Shown: one piece after another, positions 34,432 to 42,792 of the stretch
Numbering within the stretch: position 1 is the stretch's first letter
Layout of the letters: each line of letters opens with the position of its first letter
Source: an uncultured Lachnospiraceae bacterium
GTDB taxonomy: Bacteria; Bacillota; Clostridia; Lachnospirales; Lachnospiraceae
Assembly (NCBI GenBank): GCA_945929965.1
Contig: CAMEOT010000023.1
Location: 1 to 44,257, forward strand
Length of the DNA stretch: 44,257 bases
Direction of reading: 5' to 3'
Position numbers and translations under genes: made by a program
Notes under the pieces: model-generated
Database searches by the model: none
Told to the model about the DNA's origin: nothing
Seen by the model: only the letters and a program-made list of their open reading frames with translations

Positions 34432-34839
34432 CCTTGGAGCCCTGGCTGAAAATGCTAAAGAACAGCTTCACAGCATGTTTTCCGAAATGAAAAAGGCACA
34501 GCAGTATGTTTTCTTAAAGAGATTTGCATCTGGGGATGAGCGTATTACATATAAGCAGCTTGCCAAAGAGACAAGACTGATTGAACTTTGCAAGGAAGAT
34601 GAGGTATGTAGGCGTAATTTTACGAGGGGATCTCTTACGATTTCTCGTCCGAAGGGGGAAGGCTCAAAAGAGGAAGAGGAGTTTACGGATGTAATATTCG
34701 TAAAGATAGAGTTTATGGACTATTTGTATCGTGATGCATTAAAGAAACTAAGAACATTTGTTGTGAAAATGAACTCTTACCATCAGACTTTGAGGGGTGG
34801 CTTGAAGAGTGGATGCTGGAGGAATTGAATAATCTGTAA
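34421..34839 (+). pseudogene. Decayed second copy of the sigma-like gene (C-terminal part)
   Basis: The frame reads 'MKKAQQYVFLKRFASGDERI', TISRPKGE and FMDYLYRDALKKLR, parallel to RSAQKYIFLQRC, SIMRPKGK and FIDYMYRDAKKRL of the intact gene at 30,430. Near 34,765 a frameshift occurs; the shifted frame continues as ELLPSDFEGWLEEWMLEELNNL-like, matching the intact C-terminus, and stops at 34,839. The N-terminal sigma regions are missing. A TGAC array follows, as after the intact copy. Sequence divergence is large, so the two copies came from different elements or an old duplication. Confidence 0.7.
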
Positions 34840-34874
34840 GGACGGAAGAACTTTGGCGAATGCTGGAGCTCTTT

Positions 34875-34923
34875 TGACGTCCAAATGACGCCTATGAATT
34901 ATTATGAGTGACGCCTAAATGAC
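34875..34923. repeat. TGAC half-site array B (spacing 11-23-11)
   Basis: TGAC cores start at 34875, 34886, 34909 and 34920, with the same spacings as array A. It ends about 60-80 bp before the predicted right border of the element. Between the sigma remnant and the truncated pilin (34,840-34,980) nothing else is seen. Confidence 0.6.
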
Positions 34924-34980
34924 ACTTCATTCTAATAATAGAAACATGAAATACAATGTGGAATCTGTTAGAATCCTTTG

Positions 34981-35115
34981 ATGTTGCCACTTCCGGTACA
35001 GTGGGTAAAATTATTCGTGGTGCTGGTAGGGCTTGTGGTGATATTTAAAGAGAAGATCACGGACATCGTCAATTCTATTTTTACCAAGATTACGAATCAG
35101 ACCAAGAAAATATAA
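34981..35115 (+). pseudogene. 5'-truncated Flp1-like pilin gene of the host Tad locus
   Basis: 44 codons from an ATG of uncertain use. 'FVVLVGLVVIFKEKITDIVN' and the tail SIFTKITNQTKKI are the helix and C-terminus typical of clostridial Flp1-like pilins. The conserved N-terminal leader and GxxxxE motif are missing and replaced by unrelated sequence (LPLPVQWVK). The pilin gene is therefore cut between about 34,980 and 35,010, which marks the probable junction with the mobile element. The rest of the host Tad locus follows in the expected order. The 5' part should lie left of the element. Confidence 0.65.
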
Positions 35116-35129
35116 GGTGCATTATTTAT

Positions 35130-36620
35130 ATGAAAGAAAACGGATATATGACGGTGTATCTTGCACTTACGCTGGGAGTACTGATCTCACTGTGCCTTGC
35201 ACTGACGGAAGGCTGCAGGTACGGAGGAATCCGCCTGGAGACAGAATGCGTCATGGATATCGGAATGGACAGTCTGCTGGCAGAGTACCATCGGGAACTG
35301 TTCCGGCAGTATAACCTGTTTGCCATTGACTGCTCTTATGGGACTGCCGCCGGCACGACAAAAGCGACGGAGCAGAGACTTTTGGAATATATGAATCATA
35401 ATTTCTCGCTGAAAGATATATTCCTGGATAAGATTCTGTATCGTGATTTCTTTGCATTGAAGGCGGAAGAGGCGGAGATGACGAAAGCCGTCTTTCTGAC
35501 GGACGCGGAAGGGGAGGTATTTCGCCGTATGGCGGTAAACGCCCTGGAGGATGATATCGGAGTCGGAATCGTGCAGCAGGTAACCGAATGGCTGCAGACC
35601 ATAGAATCCGAAGGACTGCAGGAACGGAATATCGCGGAAGAGAAACAGGCAGTAGATGCGCAGATTGAAGAATATGAGGGGAAGCATCTCGAAAGTCCCA
35701 CAAAAGCGTTAGAGGAAAAACGGAGTGGCGGGTTGCTCTCACTGGTTCTGCCGGAAGAAGATATTTCCGATCGGCGGATGGAAGAAGGAACCCTGATTGC
35801 GGCGAGGATAAAGGAAAATGCGGTCAACCATGGAAATATCGACATATCACAGTTGGAAGGGTGGGAAGAGACAACACAGAGAATCCTATTTCATGAATAT
35901 CTGTTGCGCTATATGGGAAGATATAGCGCGGAAAAGGAAGGAAATCCACTTTGGTACGAAGTCGAATACATAATCGGCGGAGCACTGAGCGACCGGGAAA
36001 ACCTGCGCTTTGTGGTAAATCGTCTGTTCGCTGTCAGAGAAGCGGCAAATGCAGTGTATCTGTTTGGTAGTGAGGAAAATTATGCAATTGCAAAGGCATT
36101 AGGAGAGGCAATTGCGGCAGCTTTGATGGTTCCCGAAATTGGAGAATTATTTACTGTATCTCTGGTCCTTGGCTGGGCATTTGCGGAGAGTGTATATGAT
36201 GTGAAGATGCTACTTTCGGGAGGGAGAATTCCCTTATTGAAAAATGACGACAGCTGGCATTATGGATTACAGGGAATTTTGCAGGGGGACTTGGCGGAAG
36301 CATCCGATTCTGAAGAGGCAAGTAAGACAGAGGGAATGAGTTATGAGGATTATCTGAGGGTATTTCTTTTTCTTACCGATTCCCGGGAGGTGACATTCCG
36401 GGCAATGAATGTGGTCGAGCAGAATATACGGAATACAGAGGGAAACAGTGCGTTTCGACTGGATGCGTGTCTTACGGAGATAGAGATGAATGTGAAAGTA
36501 CAAAGTCGCTACGGTTATGAAGTGGAAATCAGGCGCAGAAAATCCTACACGGAATCGTTAGAAGCAGAAGCTTTTGCGGCACAAAGTAGCCCTTATCGCA
36601 GAATCAAATTTGAAATTTGA
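35130..36620 (+). CDS. DUF5702-like Tad-locus protein
   Basis: 496 residues. An N-terminal hydrophobic helix (about 6-25, 'YMTVYLALTLGVLISLCLAL') precedes a long extracytoplasmic domain. This plan, following Flp1 in clostridial Tad loci, matches DUF5702-type proteins, thought to be pilus-associated. It starts 14 nt after the truncated pilin gene. If the element split the operon, its transcription would depend on a new promoter in the element end; none was identified. Confidence 0.65.
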   Translation: MKENGYMTVYLALTLGVLISLCLALTEGCRYGGIRLETECVMDIGMDSLLAEYHRELFRQYNLFAIDCSYGTAAGTTKATEQRLLEYMNHNFSLKDIFLDKILYRDFFALKAEEAEMTKAVFLTDAEGEVFRRMAVNALEDDIGVGIVQQVTEWLQTIESEGLQERNIAEEKQAVDAQIEEYEGKHLESPTKALEEKRSGGLLSLVLPEEDISDRRMEEGTLIAARIKENAVNHGNIDISQLEGWEETTQRILFHEYLLRYMGRYSAEKEGNPLWYEVEYIIGGALSDRENLRFVVNRLFAVREAANAVYLFGSEENYAIAKALGEAIAAALMVPEIGELFTVSLVLGWAFAESVYDVKMLLSGGRIPLLKNDDSWHYGLQGILQGDLAEASDSEEASKTEGMSYEDYLRVFLFLTDSREVTFRAMNVVEQNIRNTEGNSAFRLDACLTEIEMNVKVQSRYGYEVEIRRRKSYTESLEAEAFAAQSSPYRRIKFEI

Positions 36621-36623
36621 TTC
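36601..36623. repeat. Perfect 11-1-11 palindrome at the gene end
   Basis: Positions 36601-36611 and 36613-36623 (GAATCAAATTT, G, AAATTTGATTC) are perfect inverted copies across the stop codon of the DUF5702-like gene. A second hairpin, GCGATT/AATCGC with inner TCCG/CGGA, follows immediately. There is no T tract, so they are more likely RNA processing or stability elements than terminators. Confidence 0.6.
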
Positions 36624-36682
36624 GCGATTCCTCCGACGGAAGAAATCGCCTGTGGAATGGAGATTAATATGCAGAAGAAGGG

Positions 36683-36851
36683 AGGTGGGTAGTGATGTCC
36701 TCTTTATGGAAACGATGGCAGACAACCGTTAATAAAAAATACATGAGACCTTCTCCGAAAATAAGAAAAGTTCTTAACCCATGTAAAAACATTCTCCCCG
36801 TAGTTTTTTCCTATGTCACTGGCTACATAAAGAGGATATCACTACCCACCT
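36683..36851. repeat. 26-bp inverted repeat flanking 117 bp over a start codon
   Basis: Left arm 36683-36708 and right arm 36826-36851 are inverted copies with 25 of 26 matches (single G/A difference at the 15th base; G-U in RNA). The left arm holds part of the GGAGG site (36681-36685) and the ATG (36695) of the TadE-like gene; the right arm lies in its codons 44-52. As RNA this would hide the translation start. As DNA it could be an invertible segment. Confidence 0.75.
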
Positions 36852-37654
36852 TACGACACCACTGTGTGGAAGGCAGCATGACGATAGAGGCAGCATTGGT
36901 ACTACCTTTATTCTGTCTTTTTCTGATGACTATGGGAAGCGCCATGGAAATGATACGACTGCATAATAATCTGGAGGTAGCATTGTGGGATGCCGGACGA
37001 AAAATCAGCATTTATGGTTCTCTGTTTGCTGACCGGGAGGATAGCGAGAATCGGTCGGAAGCAGTGGCAATAGCCTATACCTTGATAAAGGCACAGATCG
37101 AAGAACAACTGGGTAGGGAATATCTGGAAGATGCGCCTCTGGATGGAGGGAGTGACGGTCTGCAATTCCTGGAGAGCACTATGGATGGGGATATTTATGA
37201 GATCAATATGACATACAGAGTTCGTCCGCCATTCTCTTTTCCGGGATGGAGAGGATTCCGGATGGCAAACCGGTACTATGGGCACAGATGGAGCGGCTAC
37301 CGCATCCCGGGAACGGAAGAGGAGAGAGACTATGTGTATGTTACGGAGGACCCGGAAGTATATCATACCAATGAAGCGTGTACTCATATCCGCCTGTCTG
37401 TGGAGCCGATGGAGGGCAGCAGGATACCGCAGGAGTACAGACCCTGCGCGAAATGTATGGATGGCGTGGATGGTTTATCCGGGATACAGGGGAATCGCAT
37501 TTATTTTGTTCCTGAGAGTGGTGACTGCTATCATAGCTATCGCGACTGCCCGGGGATAAAAAGAACTGTGCATAAAATTCCGGCAGAGGATGCTATAAAT
37601 TACGAAGAATGCAGCAGATGCAGGGAATATGAAGGAAAGACGGGTAATATGTAA
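36695..37654 (+). CDS. TadE-like pseudopilin with repeated Cys/His C-terminal motif
   Basis: 319 residues from ATG 36695, which is 9 nt after GGAGG; a GTG at 36692 is the alternative. A basic N-terminus of about 58 residues precedes the TadE signature EGSMTIEAALVLPLF (cleavage after Gly, Glu at +5) and the membrane helix. The C-terminal about 110 residues hold two copies of a motif of the kind 'YVTEDPEVYHTNEACTHI' ... CAKC and 'FVPESGDCYHSYRDC' ... CSRC, probably metal-binding. The unusually long N-terminus before the pilin signal coincides with the inverted-repeat segment. Confidence 0.75.
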   Translation: MSSLWKRWQTTVNKKYMRPSPKIRKVLNPCKNILPVVFSYVTGYIKRISLPTLRHHCVEGSMTIEAALVLPLFCLFLMTMGSAMEMIRLHNNLEVALWDAGRKISIYGSLFADREDSENRSEAVAIAYTLIKAQIEEQLGREYLEDAPLDGGSDGLQFLESTMDGDIYEINMTYRVRPPFSFPGWRGFRMANRYYGHRWSGYRIPGTEEERDYVYVTEDPEVYHTNEACTHIRLSVEPMEGSRIPQEYRPCAKCMDGVDGLSGIQGNRIYFVPESGDCYHSYRDCPGIKRTVHKIPAEDAINYEECSRCREYEGKTGNM

Positions 37655-37657
37655 AAT

Positions 37658-38068
37658 ATGGCATGGATGGAAAAGATGGTATGGTGTGGATATCTGGGAT
37701 GGTTAAGCCTGTGTGATATCCGAAAAAGGGCAATTCCTCTGTGGATGTTGTCAGCCGGGGGATTGCCGGTGCTTTTGGGATTGCTGCGAAACGGATGGAA
37801 TGTCAGTGTTATCACGGCGTTGCTTCCGGGTGCGTTAATACTTTTATTGTCTGTACTGACAGATACGGTTGGCAAGGCGGACGGCATTATTCTGATGCTG
37901 CTGGGCAGTGCTTGCACGGATGGAAGGATATGGCTTCTGCTTTGCTTGAGCCTTATTTATATTTTTTTGTATTCTATGATTCTTTATATATCTACAAAAG
38001 ATCCGAAAAGACGTATTCCATATATTCCATTTTTGCTGATAGCGTATATAACGACATGGATCATATAG
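37658..38068 (+). CDS. Prepilin peptidase (TadV/CpaA, A24 family)
   Basis: 136 residues, about five to six membrane helices. The two catalytic Asp are present: Asp20 in LCDIRKR and Asp75 in GKAD (the GxGD motif). It cleaves leader peptides of Flp and TadE-type pilins at the membrane. It is a short, CpaA-like form lacking the methylase domain. It is the only prepilin peptidase in the window, so the element's own pilin-like proteins would depend on it unless another lies outside. Confidence 0.82.
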   Translation: MAWMEKMVWCGYLGWLSLCDIRKRAIPLWMLSAGGLPVLLGLLRNGWNVSVITALLPGALILLLSVLTDTVGKADGIILMLLGSACTDGRIWLLLCLSLIYIFLYSMILYISTKDPKRRIPYIPFLLIAYITTWII

Positions 38069-38086
38069 AGAGGGAGTGGAAGTGAT

Positions 38087-38587
38087 ATGATATACCAAAA
38101 GTGCAAGAAAATGACCGATGGAATGGCAGGAGCTTTTTTTACCGTAGAAGCAGCAATTCTATATCCGTTGGTACTGGCAGTTATAGTATTAATGGTATAT
38201 TTGCTGTTTTTTCAATATGATCGTTGCCTGTTGGATCAGGATATCGGAAAGGCAGCAGTTCAGAATGCGGGGAAATGGACACTGACCAAGTCCGAGCTGG
38301 ATGAATACATGAAAAAAGAGACTATGTATTTTGATGAAGAGAAATACATCGCATGGGAAGGAGAAGCGGCACGGTGGATATTGGAGAAAAACGATATTGT
38401 TGTGGAGAAAGCGGGCAGGCTGAAATATCCTTTTTCGGGACTGGGTACCAACGAGAAAAACTGGAGTGCCAAGGCTTCTTTCCGAGTGGATCGAAGTTCT
38501 CCGGTATTCTATCTGAGAAGGATTGCTACGCCGGAAAATAAGACAAAAGAAAATACAGAAGAAAATATAGAAGAGAATGCGGATTAA
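38087..38587 (+). CDS. TadE/TadF-like pseudopilin
   Basis: 166 residues. The N-terminus MTDGMAGAFFTVEAAILYPL has the Gly and Glu of a pilin-like signal leading into a membrane helix (about 20-43). An extracytoplasmic domain and a short Glu/Asn-rich tail follow. It sits after the prepilin peptidase in the Tad operon and is likely a minor pilin. Confidence 0.7.
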   Translation: MIYQKCKKMTDGMAGAFFTVEAAILYPLVLAVIVLMVYLLFFQYDRCLLDQDIGKAAVQNAGKWTLTKSELDEYMKKETMYFDEEKYIAWEGEAARWILEKNDIVVEKAGRLKYPFSGLGTNEKNWSAKASFRVDRSSPVFYLRRIATPENKTKENTEENIEENAD

Positions 38588-38610
38588 CGGAAAGCGGGAA
38601 GGAAAAAATT

Positions 38611-39777
38611 ATGTTAAATACAGAATATATCAGAAGCTTAAACGCAAACTACGAGCGGCTATTGCTGGGGGAAAAACCGGAAGAAAAAAGGTACCAGTAT
38701 TGCATGATCAGTCGGGGAGGCATCAGAGGATTATTGCCCTGCAGTCTGAGATATATCGATGGTAATGCTTATCTGTATTACGATATTACATCACGGCAGA
38801 ATATAGCACAGCTATTTGATAAAAAGGTTATAACGAGGCAGTGGTTGACAGATTTTCTGTGGAGCATGCGCAGAGTCCGCATGGAAATGTCCAGATTCCT
38901 TTTGGAGGAAGGGAACATTGTGTGGTTCCCTGGGCATATTTATCAGGATCTGGAGAAGAATGATTTTCACTTTATTTACATCCCGTATTGCAGCGAAGAT
39001 ACAGGATTTCAGGATCTGATGGAATATCTGATAGAACATGTTGATTATCAGGATGAAGAGATGGCGGAATATCTGTACAAAGCGTATGAGCAATATGAGA
39101 CTGCGGGGGAGGTATACCTGCAGAGTAAGTTTTTTGAGGATGCGGAACGGCTTAGAGTGCCGCAGAAACAAGTGGTTCCGGAGTCTGATGATACAACGGA
39201 CAGACAATTGCTCTCCGAACAAAATAAGGAGCAACAGGAGAAGGAACTGCCGGAGGAAAAAGTAACAAAAGAAGATCGTAGACGGGAAGAGAACGGTCAT
39301 GCTACGGAGAAAAAGGGACTGTTTACATTGTGGGAGAATCGCAGGAAAAAGGAAAAGCAGGAAAGAGAAAACTATAGTAGAAATCTTCAGCTTACTATGA
39401 GCGGATATGCCGTGGCGGAAGAGACTGTCTATGAAGAGGACGATATGGGGAAAACGGTATATATGGAAGAGCAGCCGGAGACCAGAGAGACTCGTCACAG
39501 ATTAATGACAGAAGAAGGAAAATTGTTGGTATCGCTGGAACAGGATACTTATACAATAGGTAAGAAGAGAGGGGAAGCGGATCTGGTGCTGGAGGAGCCG
39601 TCCGTAAGCAGACTTCATGCGCGCATTGTAAAGGAAACGGATGGGTATTATCTGGAAGATATGAATTCTACTAACGGGACTCTGAAAAACGGGCTTCGAT
39701 TGCAACCATATGAGAAGAGGAAGCTTGAGGAGGGAGATGAGATCACTTTCGGGAAAAGAATATTGATATATCGATAA
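38611..39777 (+). CDS. DUF6382-like plus FHA domain protein of the Tad locus
   Basis: 388 residues. Residues 1-185 form a globular domain of the type often annotated DUF6382 in clostridial Tad loci. A charged linker follows (about 190-270), then an FHA domain (about 305-388) with the signature Gly, SxxH-type and NG residues (PSVSRLHARI, NSTNGTLKNG). FHA domains bind phosphothreonine, so the pilus or secretion machinery may be controlled by a Ser/Thr kinase. It is the last gene of the Tad operon. Confidence 0.8.
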   Translation: MLNTEYIRSLNANYERLLLGEKPEEKRYQYCMISRGGIRGLLPCSLRYIDGNAYLYYDITSRQNIAQLFDKKVITRQWLTDFLWSMRRVRMEMSRFLLEEGNIVWFPGHIYQDLEKNDFHFIYIPYCSEDTGFQDLMEYLIEHVDYQDEEMAEYLYKAYEQYETAGEVYLQSKFFEDAERLRVPQKQVVPESDDTTDRQLLSEQNKEQQEKELPEEKVTKEDRRREENGHATEKKGLFTLWENRRKKEKQERENYSRNLQLTMSGYAVAEETVYEEDDMGKTVYMEEQPETRETRHRLMTEEGKLLVSLEQDTYTIGKKRGEADLVLEEPSVSRLHARIVKETDGYYLEDMNSTNGTLKNGLRLQPYEKRKLEEGDEITFGKRILIYR

Positions 39778-39800
39778 ATGCCGGACCAAAGTCCTTTTGG

Positions 39801-39830
39801 TTGACGTGACAATGCAAACAGTGGTACATT
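39801..39830 (+). promoter_or_regulatory. Candidate promoter for the rhomboid gene
   Basis: TTGACG (39801-39806), an 18-bp spacer and TACATT (39825-39830), 46 bp before the rhomboid start. A short GGAC/GTCC hairpin with T4 (39784-39799) lies just before and may end the Tad operon. Confidence 0.5.
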
Positions 39831-39875
39831 TTAAATATTGATAGAGACAGAAAATATCCCGGGAGGAATACCGTA

Positions 39876-40469
39876 ATGAAAAGAAGGCAGGAACTGCCGA
39901 TCGTCAGCGGAATACTTGTGGCGGCCAATGTTATTGTATATCTGATATGTACTTTTACGGGCAATCTGTTATATAATATAGGCGAACTGGATGCTGCGGC
40001 TGTGCTGCTTCGCAGAGAGTACGGGAGAATCATTTATTCCATGTTTTTGCATGCCGGAATAGATCATCTTTTTAATAACATGGTAATACTGTTTTTCCTG
40101 GGTGCAATGATAGAAAAAGTGACAGGACATATCCAGCTTCTGCTGATATATCTGTTGTCGGGAATCGGTGCGAATATCTGTTCACTGCTGTATAAAGTGA
40201 TGACTATGGACAGTATGGCTTCCGTGGGAGCGAGCGGTGCAATCTTTGGATTGGATGGTGTGCTTTTGGCATGGATCTTGCTTGACAGACAAGCTATGCC
40301 GGATGTTACTCCGAGACGTGTACTTCTCATGATTGTGTTATCTCTGTATAGCGGATTTACAGCACATAATATAGATAACGCAGCCCATGTGGGAGGACTT
40401 TTGACCGGATTCGCGGCGGGAGCTCTTCTCTGTGCACTGCGAAGACGAAAAAGAAATCGAGAGGTGTAG
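39876..40469 (+). CDS. Rhomboid-family intramembrane serine protease
   Basis: 197 residues with about six helices. Catalytic Ser120 lies in GASGAIFG and His171 in AAHVGG; the HLFNN element (about residues 63-67) is also present. It cleaves membrane proteins within the bilayer. GGGAGGA precedes the start, and the next gene starts 2 nt after its stop. Confidence 0.9.
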   Translation: MKRRQELPIVSGILVAANVIVYLICTFTGNLLYNIGELDAAAVLLRREYGRIIYSMFLHAGIDHLFNNMVILFFLGAMIEKVTGHIQLLLIYLLSGIGANICSLLYKVMTMDSMASVGASGAIFGLDGVLLAWILLDRQAMPDVTPRRVLLMIVLSLYSGFTAHNIDNAAHVGGLLTGFAAGALLCALRRRKRNREV

Positions 40470-40471
40470 AC

Positions 40472-41479
40472 TTGAATATCAATATTTATTACGGAGGCCG
40501 GGGAATCATTGATGATCCTACGATCTATGTTATTAACAAGATGCAGGAGGTTCTGGAGGAACTGCGTGTTCATGTAGAGAGATATAACCTCTATGATGGC
40601 AAGACGAATATCACCACTCTGCCGCAGACATTAAAAGAAGCAGATGGCATTATTCTGGCGACTACCGTGGAATGGTATGGTATCGGCGGATACATGCAGC
40701 ATTTTTTGGATGCCTGCTGGCTGTATGGTGACAAAGAAGCAATCTCAGGCATCTATATGTGCCCGGTAGTAATGTCCACTACCTATGGAGAGAGGGAAGG
40801 CAAGCTGAATCTTGCTACCGCCTGGGAGATCCTGGGGGGATTGCCTTGCAGCGGAATCTGTGGATACATAGAAAATACAATGTCTCTGGAAATGAATGAA
40901 CAGTATGTTCAGATCATTGAGAAAAAAGCGGAGAATATGTACCGCACGATCAATCAGAGGCTTGCAAGTTTCCCGGCAAGCAACAAAGTCATGCGGCAAA
41001 AGATCACCATTCCGAAATCCATCAATCTTACACCGCAGGAGACGGAGCAACTGTCAGAGTATGTGTCGGATGACAGTTATGTTCAGAGGCAGAAGGAAGA
41101 TATTCAGGAGCTGACCAGTATGTTCCGCGGAATGTTAGATAACAGCGGAGCAGACAGTGAAGAGGAATATGTTTCTGAATTTAAGAAAGCTTTTGTTCCG
41201 CAGCCGGGATTTGAAGCAGCGTATTCCATTAATATAGAAGAAAAAGAGAATCCTATGTGGATCACGGTAAAAGGTCCTATTGTGGAGTGTGGTTATGGAG
41301 AGACATCGACCCCCGATGTGGAAATATCATTGCCCCGTGCTGCAATGGAAGACATTATCAATGGAAGAATGACTTTCCAGAGAGCTTTTATGTCTGGAGT
41401 TATGCAACGGATGAAGGGAGATTTCCGAATCTTAAGAACTTTGGATCAAATGTTTCCTTTTGAAGAAAAAGACAGATAG
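40472..41479 (+). CDS. Flavodoxin-like fold protein fused to SCP2 domain
   Basis: 335 residues. The N-terminal half (1-170) has a flavodoxin/NAD(P)H-reductase-like fold ('LKEADGIILATTVEWYGIGG'). The C-terminal about 110 residues, with 'ISLPRAAMEDIINGRMTFQRAFMSG', are an SCP2 sterol-carrier-type lipid-binding domain. The start is TTG at 40472, with GAGGTG 5 nt upstream. Substrate unknown. Confidence 0.75.
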   Translation: MNINIYYGGRGIIDDPTIYVINKMQEVLEELRVHVERYNLYDGKTNITTLPQTLKEADGIILATTVEWYGIGGYMQHFLDACWLYGDKEAISGIYMCPVVMSTTYGEREGKLNLATAWEILGGLPCSGICGYIENTMSLEMNEQYVQIIEKKAENMYRTINQRLASFPASNKVMRQKITIPKSINLTPQETEQLSEYVSDDSYVQRQKEDIQELTSMFRGMLDNSGADSEEEYVSEFKKAFVPQPGFEAAYSINIEEKENPMWITVKGPIVECGYGETSTPDVEISLPRAAMEDIINGRMTFQRAFMSGVMQRMKGDFRILRTLDQMFPFEEKDR

Positions 41480-41495
41480 GAGCGTAGGACTGAAA

Positions 41496-41906
41496 ATGAA
41501 AAAAGACGATTGTATTTTCTGCAAAATTGCAAATGGAGAAATTCCTTCCAAAACTTTATATGAGGATGAGGATTTCCGTGTGATACTGGATCTGGGACCG
41601 GCTACCAGAGGACATGCTTTGATTCTCCCTAAGGAACATGCGGACAATTTGTATGAACTGCCGGAGGATACTGCGGCAAAGACATTTGTGCTGGCAAAAA
41701 AGATGGCAACGAAAATGTCAGAAAAGTTACAGTGCGATGGGTTAAATATTGTACAGAATAACGGCGAGGCAGCAGGACAGACAGTAAAGCATTTCCATAT
41801 GCATCTGATTCCACGCTATGAGAACGACGGACAGCATATTTTGTGGAATCCGGGAGAGAGTACACCGGAAGAACTGGAAGAGATTCGCAAAACCATTACA
41901 GAATAG
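41496..41906 (+). CDS. HIT-family nucleotide hydrolase
   Basis: 136 residues. CIFCKI near the N-terminus (a zinc-type Cys pair) and the histidine triad HFHMHL (His99, His101, His103) define the Hint branch. It hydrolyses AMP-linked nucleotides. ATG 41496 is preferred because AGGAG and TAGGA lie just upstream; the longer frame would overlap the previous gene. Confidence 0.92.
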   Translation: MKKDDCIFCKIANGEIPSKTLYEDEDFRVILDLGPATRGHALILPKEHADNLYELPEDTAAKTFVLAKKMATKMSEKLQCDGLNIVQNNGEAAGQTVKHFHMHLIPRYENDGQHILWNPGESTPEELEEIRKTITE

Positions 41907-41918
41907 CAGGGAGAAACT

Positions 41919-42761
41919 ATGAGGACGGTAGATGTAAACGTACTGACGCAGAATATCAGGGAAATGTGCATAGAGGCAAATCATTTCCTGTCACCGGATA
42001 TGAAGAAGGCATTCACAATGGCAAAGCAGCAGGAGAAGGCTCCGTTAGGCAGGCAGATCCTGTTGCAACTGCAGCAGAACATGGAAATTGCCGCACAGGA
42101 TATGATTCCAATCTGTCAGGATACCGGGATGGCGGTGGTATTTTTGGAAGTAGGACAGGATGTACACCTAGTGGGAGGTAATGTGGAAGATGCCGTCAAC
42201 GAAGGGGTCAGACAGGGATATGTGGATGGTTATCTGCGCAAATCTGTGGTGAAGGATCCTATCTACCGGGAGAATACGAAGGATAACACGCCAGCGATCA
42301 TTCATTACAGTATTGTTCCGGGAGACCGTGTGAAGATCACTGTGGCACCGAAAGGCTTTGGAAGCGAGAACATGAGCAGGGTCTTTATGCTCAAGCCGGC
42401 AGATGGTATAGAAGGTGTGAAAAATGCGATTTTAACAGCAGTAAAAGATGCAGGACCGAATGCATGTCCTCCGATGGTAGTCGGAGTGGGTATCGGTGGT
42501 ACTTTTGAAAAGTGTGCACTTATGGCGAAGAAGGCATTGACAAGATCTGTGGATGAACATTCGGAGATCCCTTATGTCAGAGAGTTGGAAGAAGAATTGC
42601 TGCAGAAAATTAACAAATCGGGTATCGGACCGGGTGGTCTGGGTGGTTCCACTACTGCTTTGGCAGTAAACATCAATACCTATCCCACACATATAGCTGG
42701 ATTACCGGTAGCGGTTAATATCTGTTGCCATGTGAACCGGCATGCAGTCAGAGAAATCTGA
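41919..42761 (+). CDS. Fumarate hydratase class I, alpha subunit
   Basis: 280 residues. The N-terminal catalytic half of the Fe-S-dependent class I fumarase/tartrate dehydratase family, with Cys ligands in IPICQDTGMAV (about residue 64), 'GPNACPPMVVGVG' and the final 'NICCHVNRH'. It interconverts fumarate and malate. The beta subunit follows after 31 nt, the normal two-subunit arrangement in Clostridia. Tartrate dehydratase is a close alternative. Confidence 0.92.
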   Translation: MRTVDVNVLTQNIREMCIEANHFLSPDMKKAFTMAKQQEKAPLGRQILLQLQQNMEIAAQDMIPICQDTGMAVVFLEVGQDVHLVGGNVEDAVNEGVRQGYVDGYLRKSVVKDPIYRENTKDNTPAIIHYSIVPGDRVKITVAPKGFGSENMSRVFMLKPADGIEGVKNAILTAVKDAGPNACPPMVVGVGIGGTFEKCALMAKKALTRSVDEHSEIPYVRELEEELLQKINKSGIGPGGLGGSTTALAVNINTYPTHIAGLPVAVNICCHVNRHAVREI

Positions 42762-42792
42762 GGATGTTATTTAGAAATGGAGTATGAAAAGC

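Larger units (their letters stand above)
1..34995. mobile_element. Integrative conjugative element, right-hand part (left end outside window)
   Basis: Seen: VirB4, VirD4, VirB6-like, PrgI-like and Maff2-like conjugation genes, cargo genes of mixed composition on both strands, and phage-defence and regulatory genes. All stop just before a 5'-truncated Flp1-like pilin gene that begins an otherwise normal host Tad locus. Inference: an ICE integrated into the host flp1 gene, with its right border near 34,980-35,010. No relaxase, integrase or left border is present, so the element extends upstream and its type cannot be named. A second decayed sigma-like gene and a repeated TGAC array near the right end suggest a tandem or nested older element. 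Confidence 0.6.
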
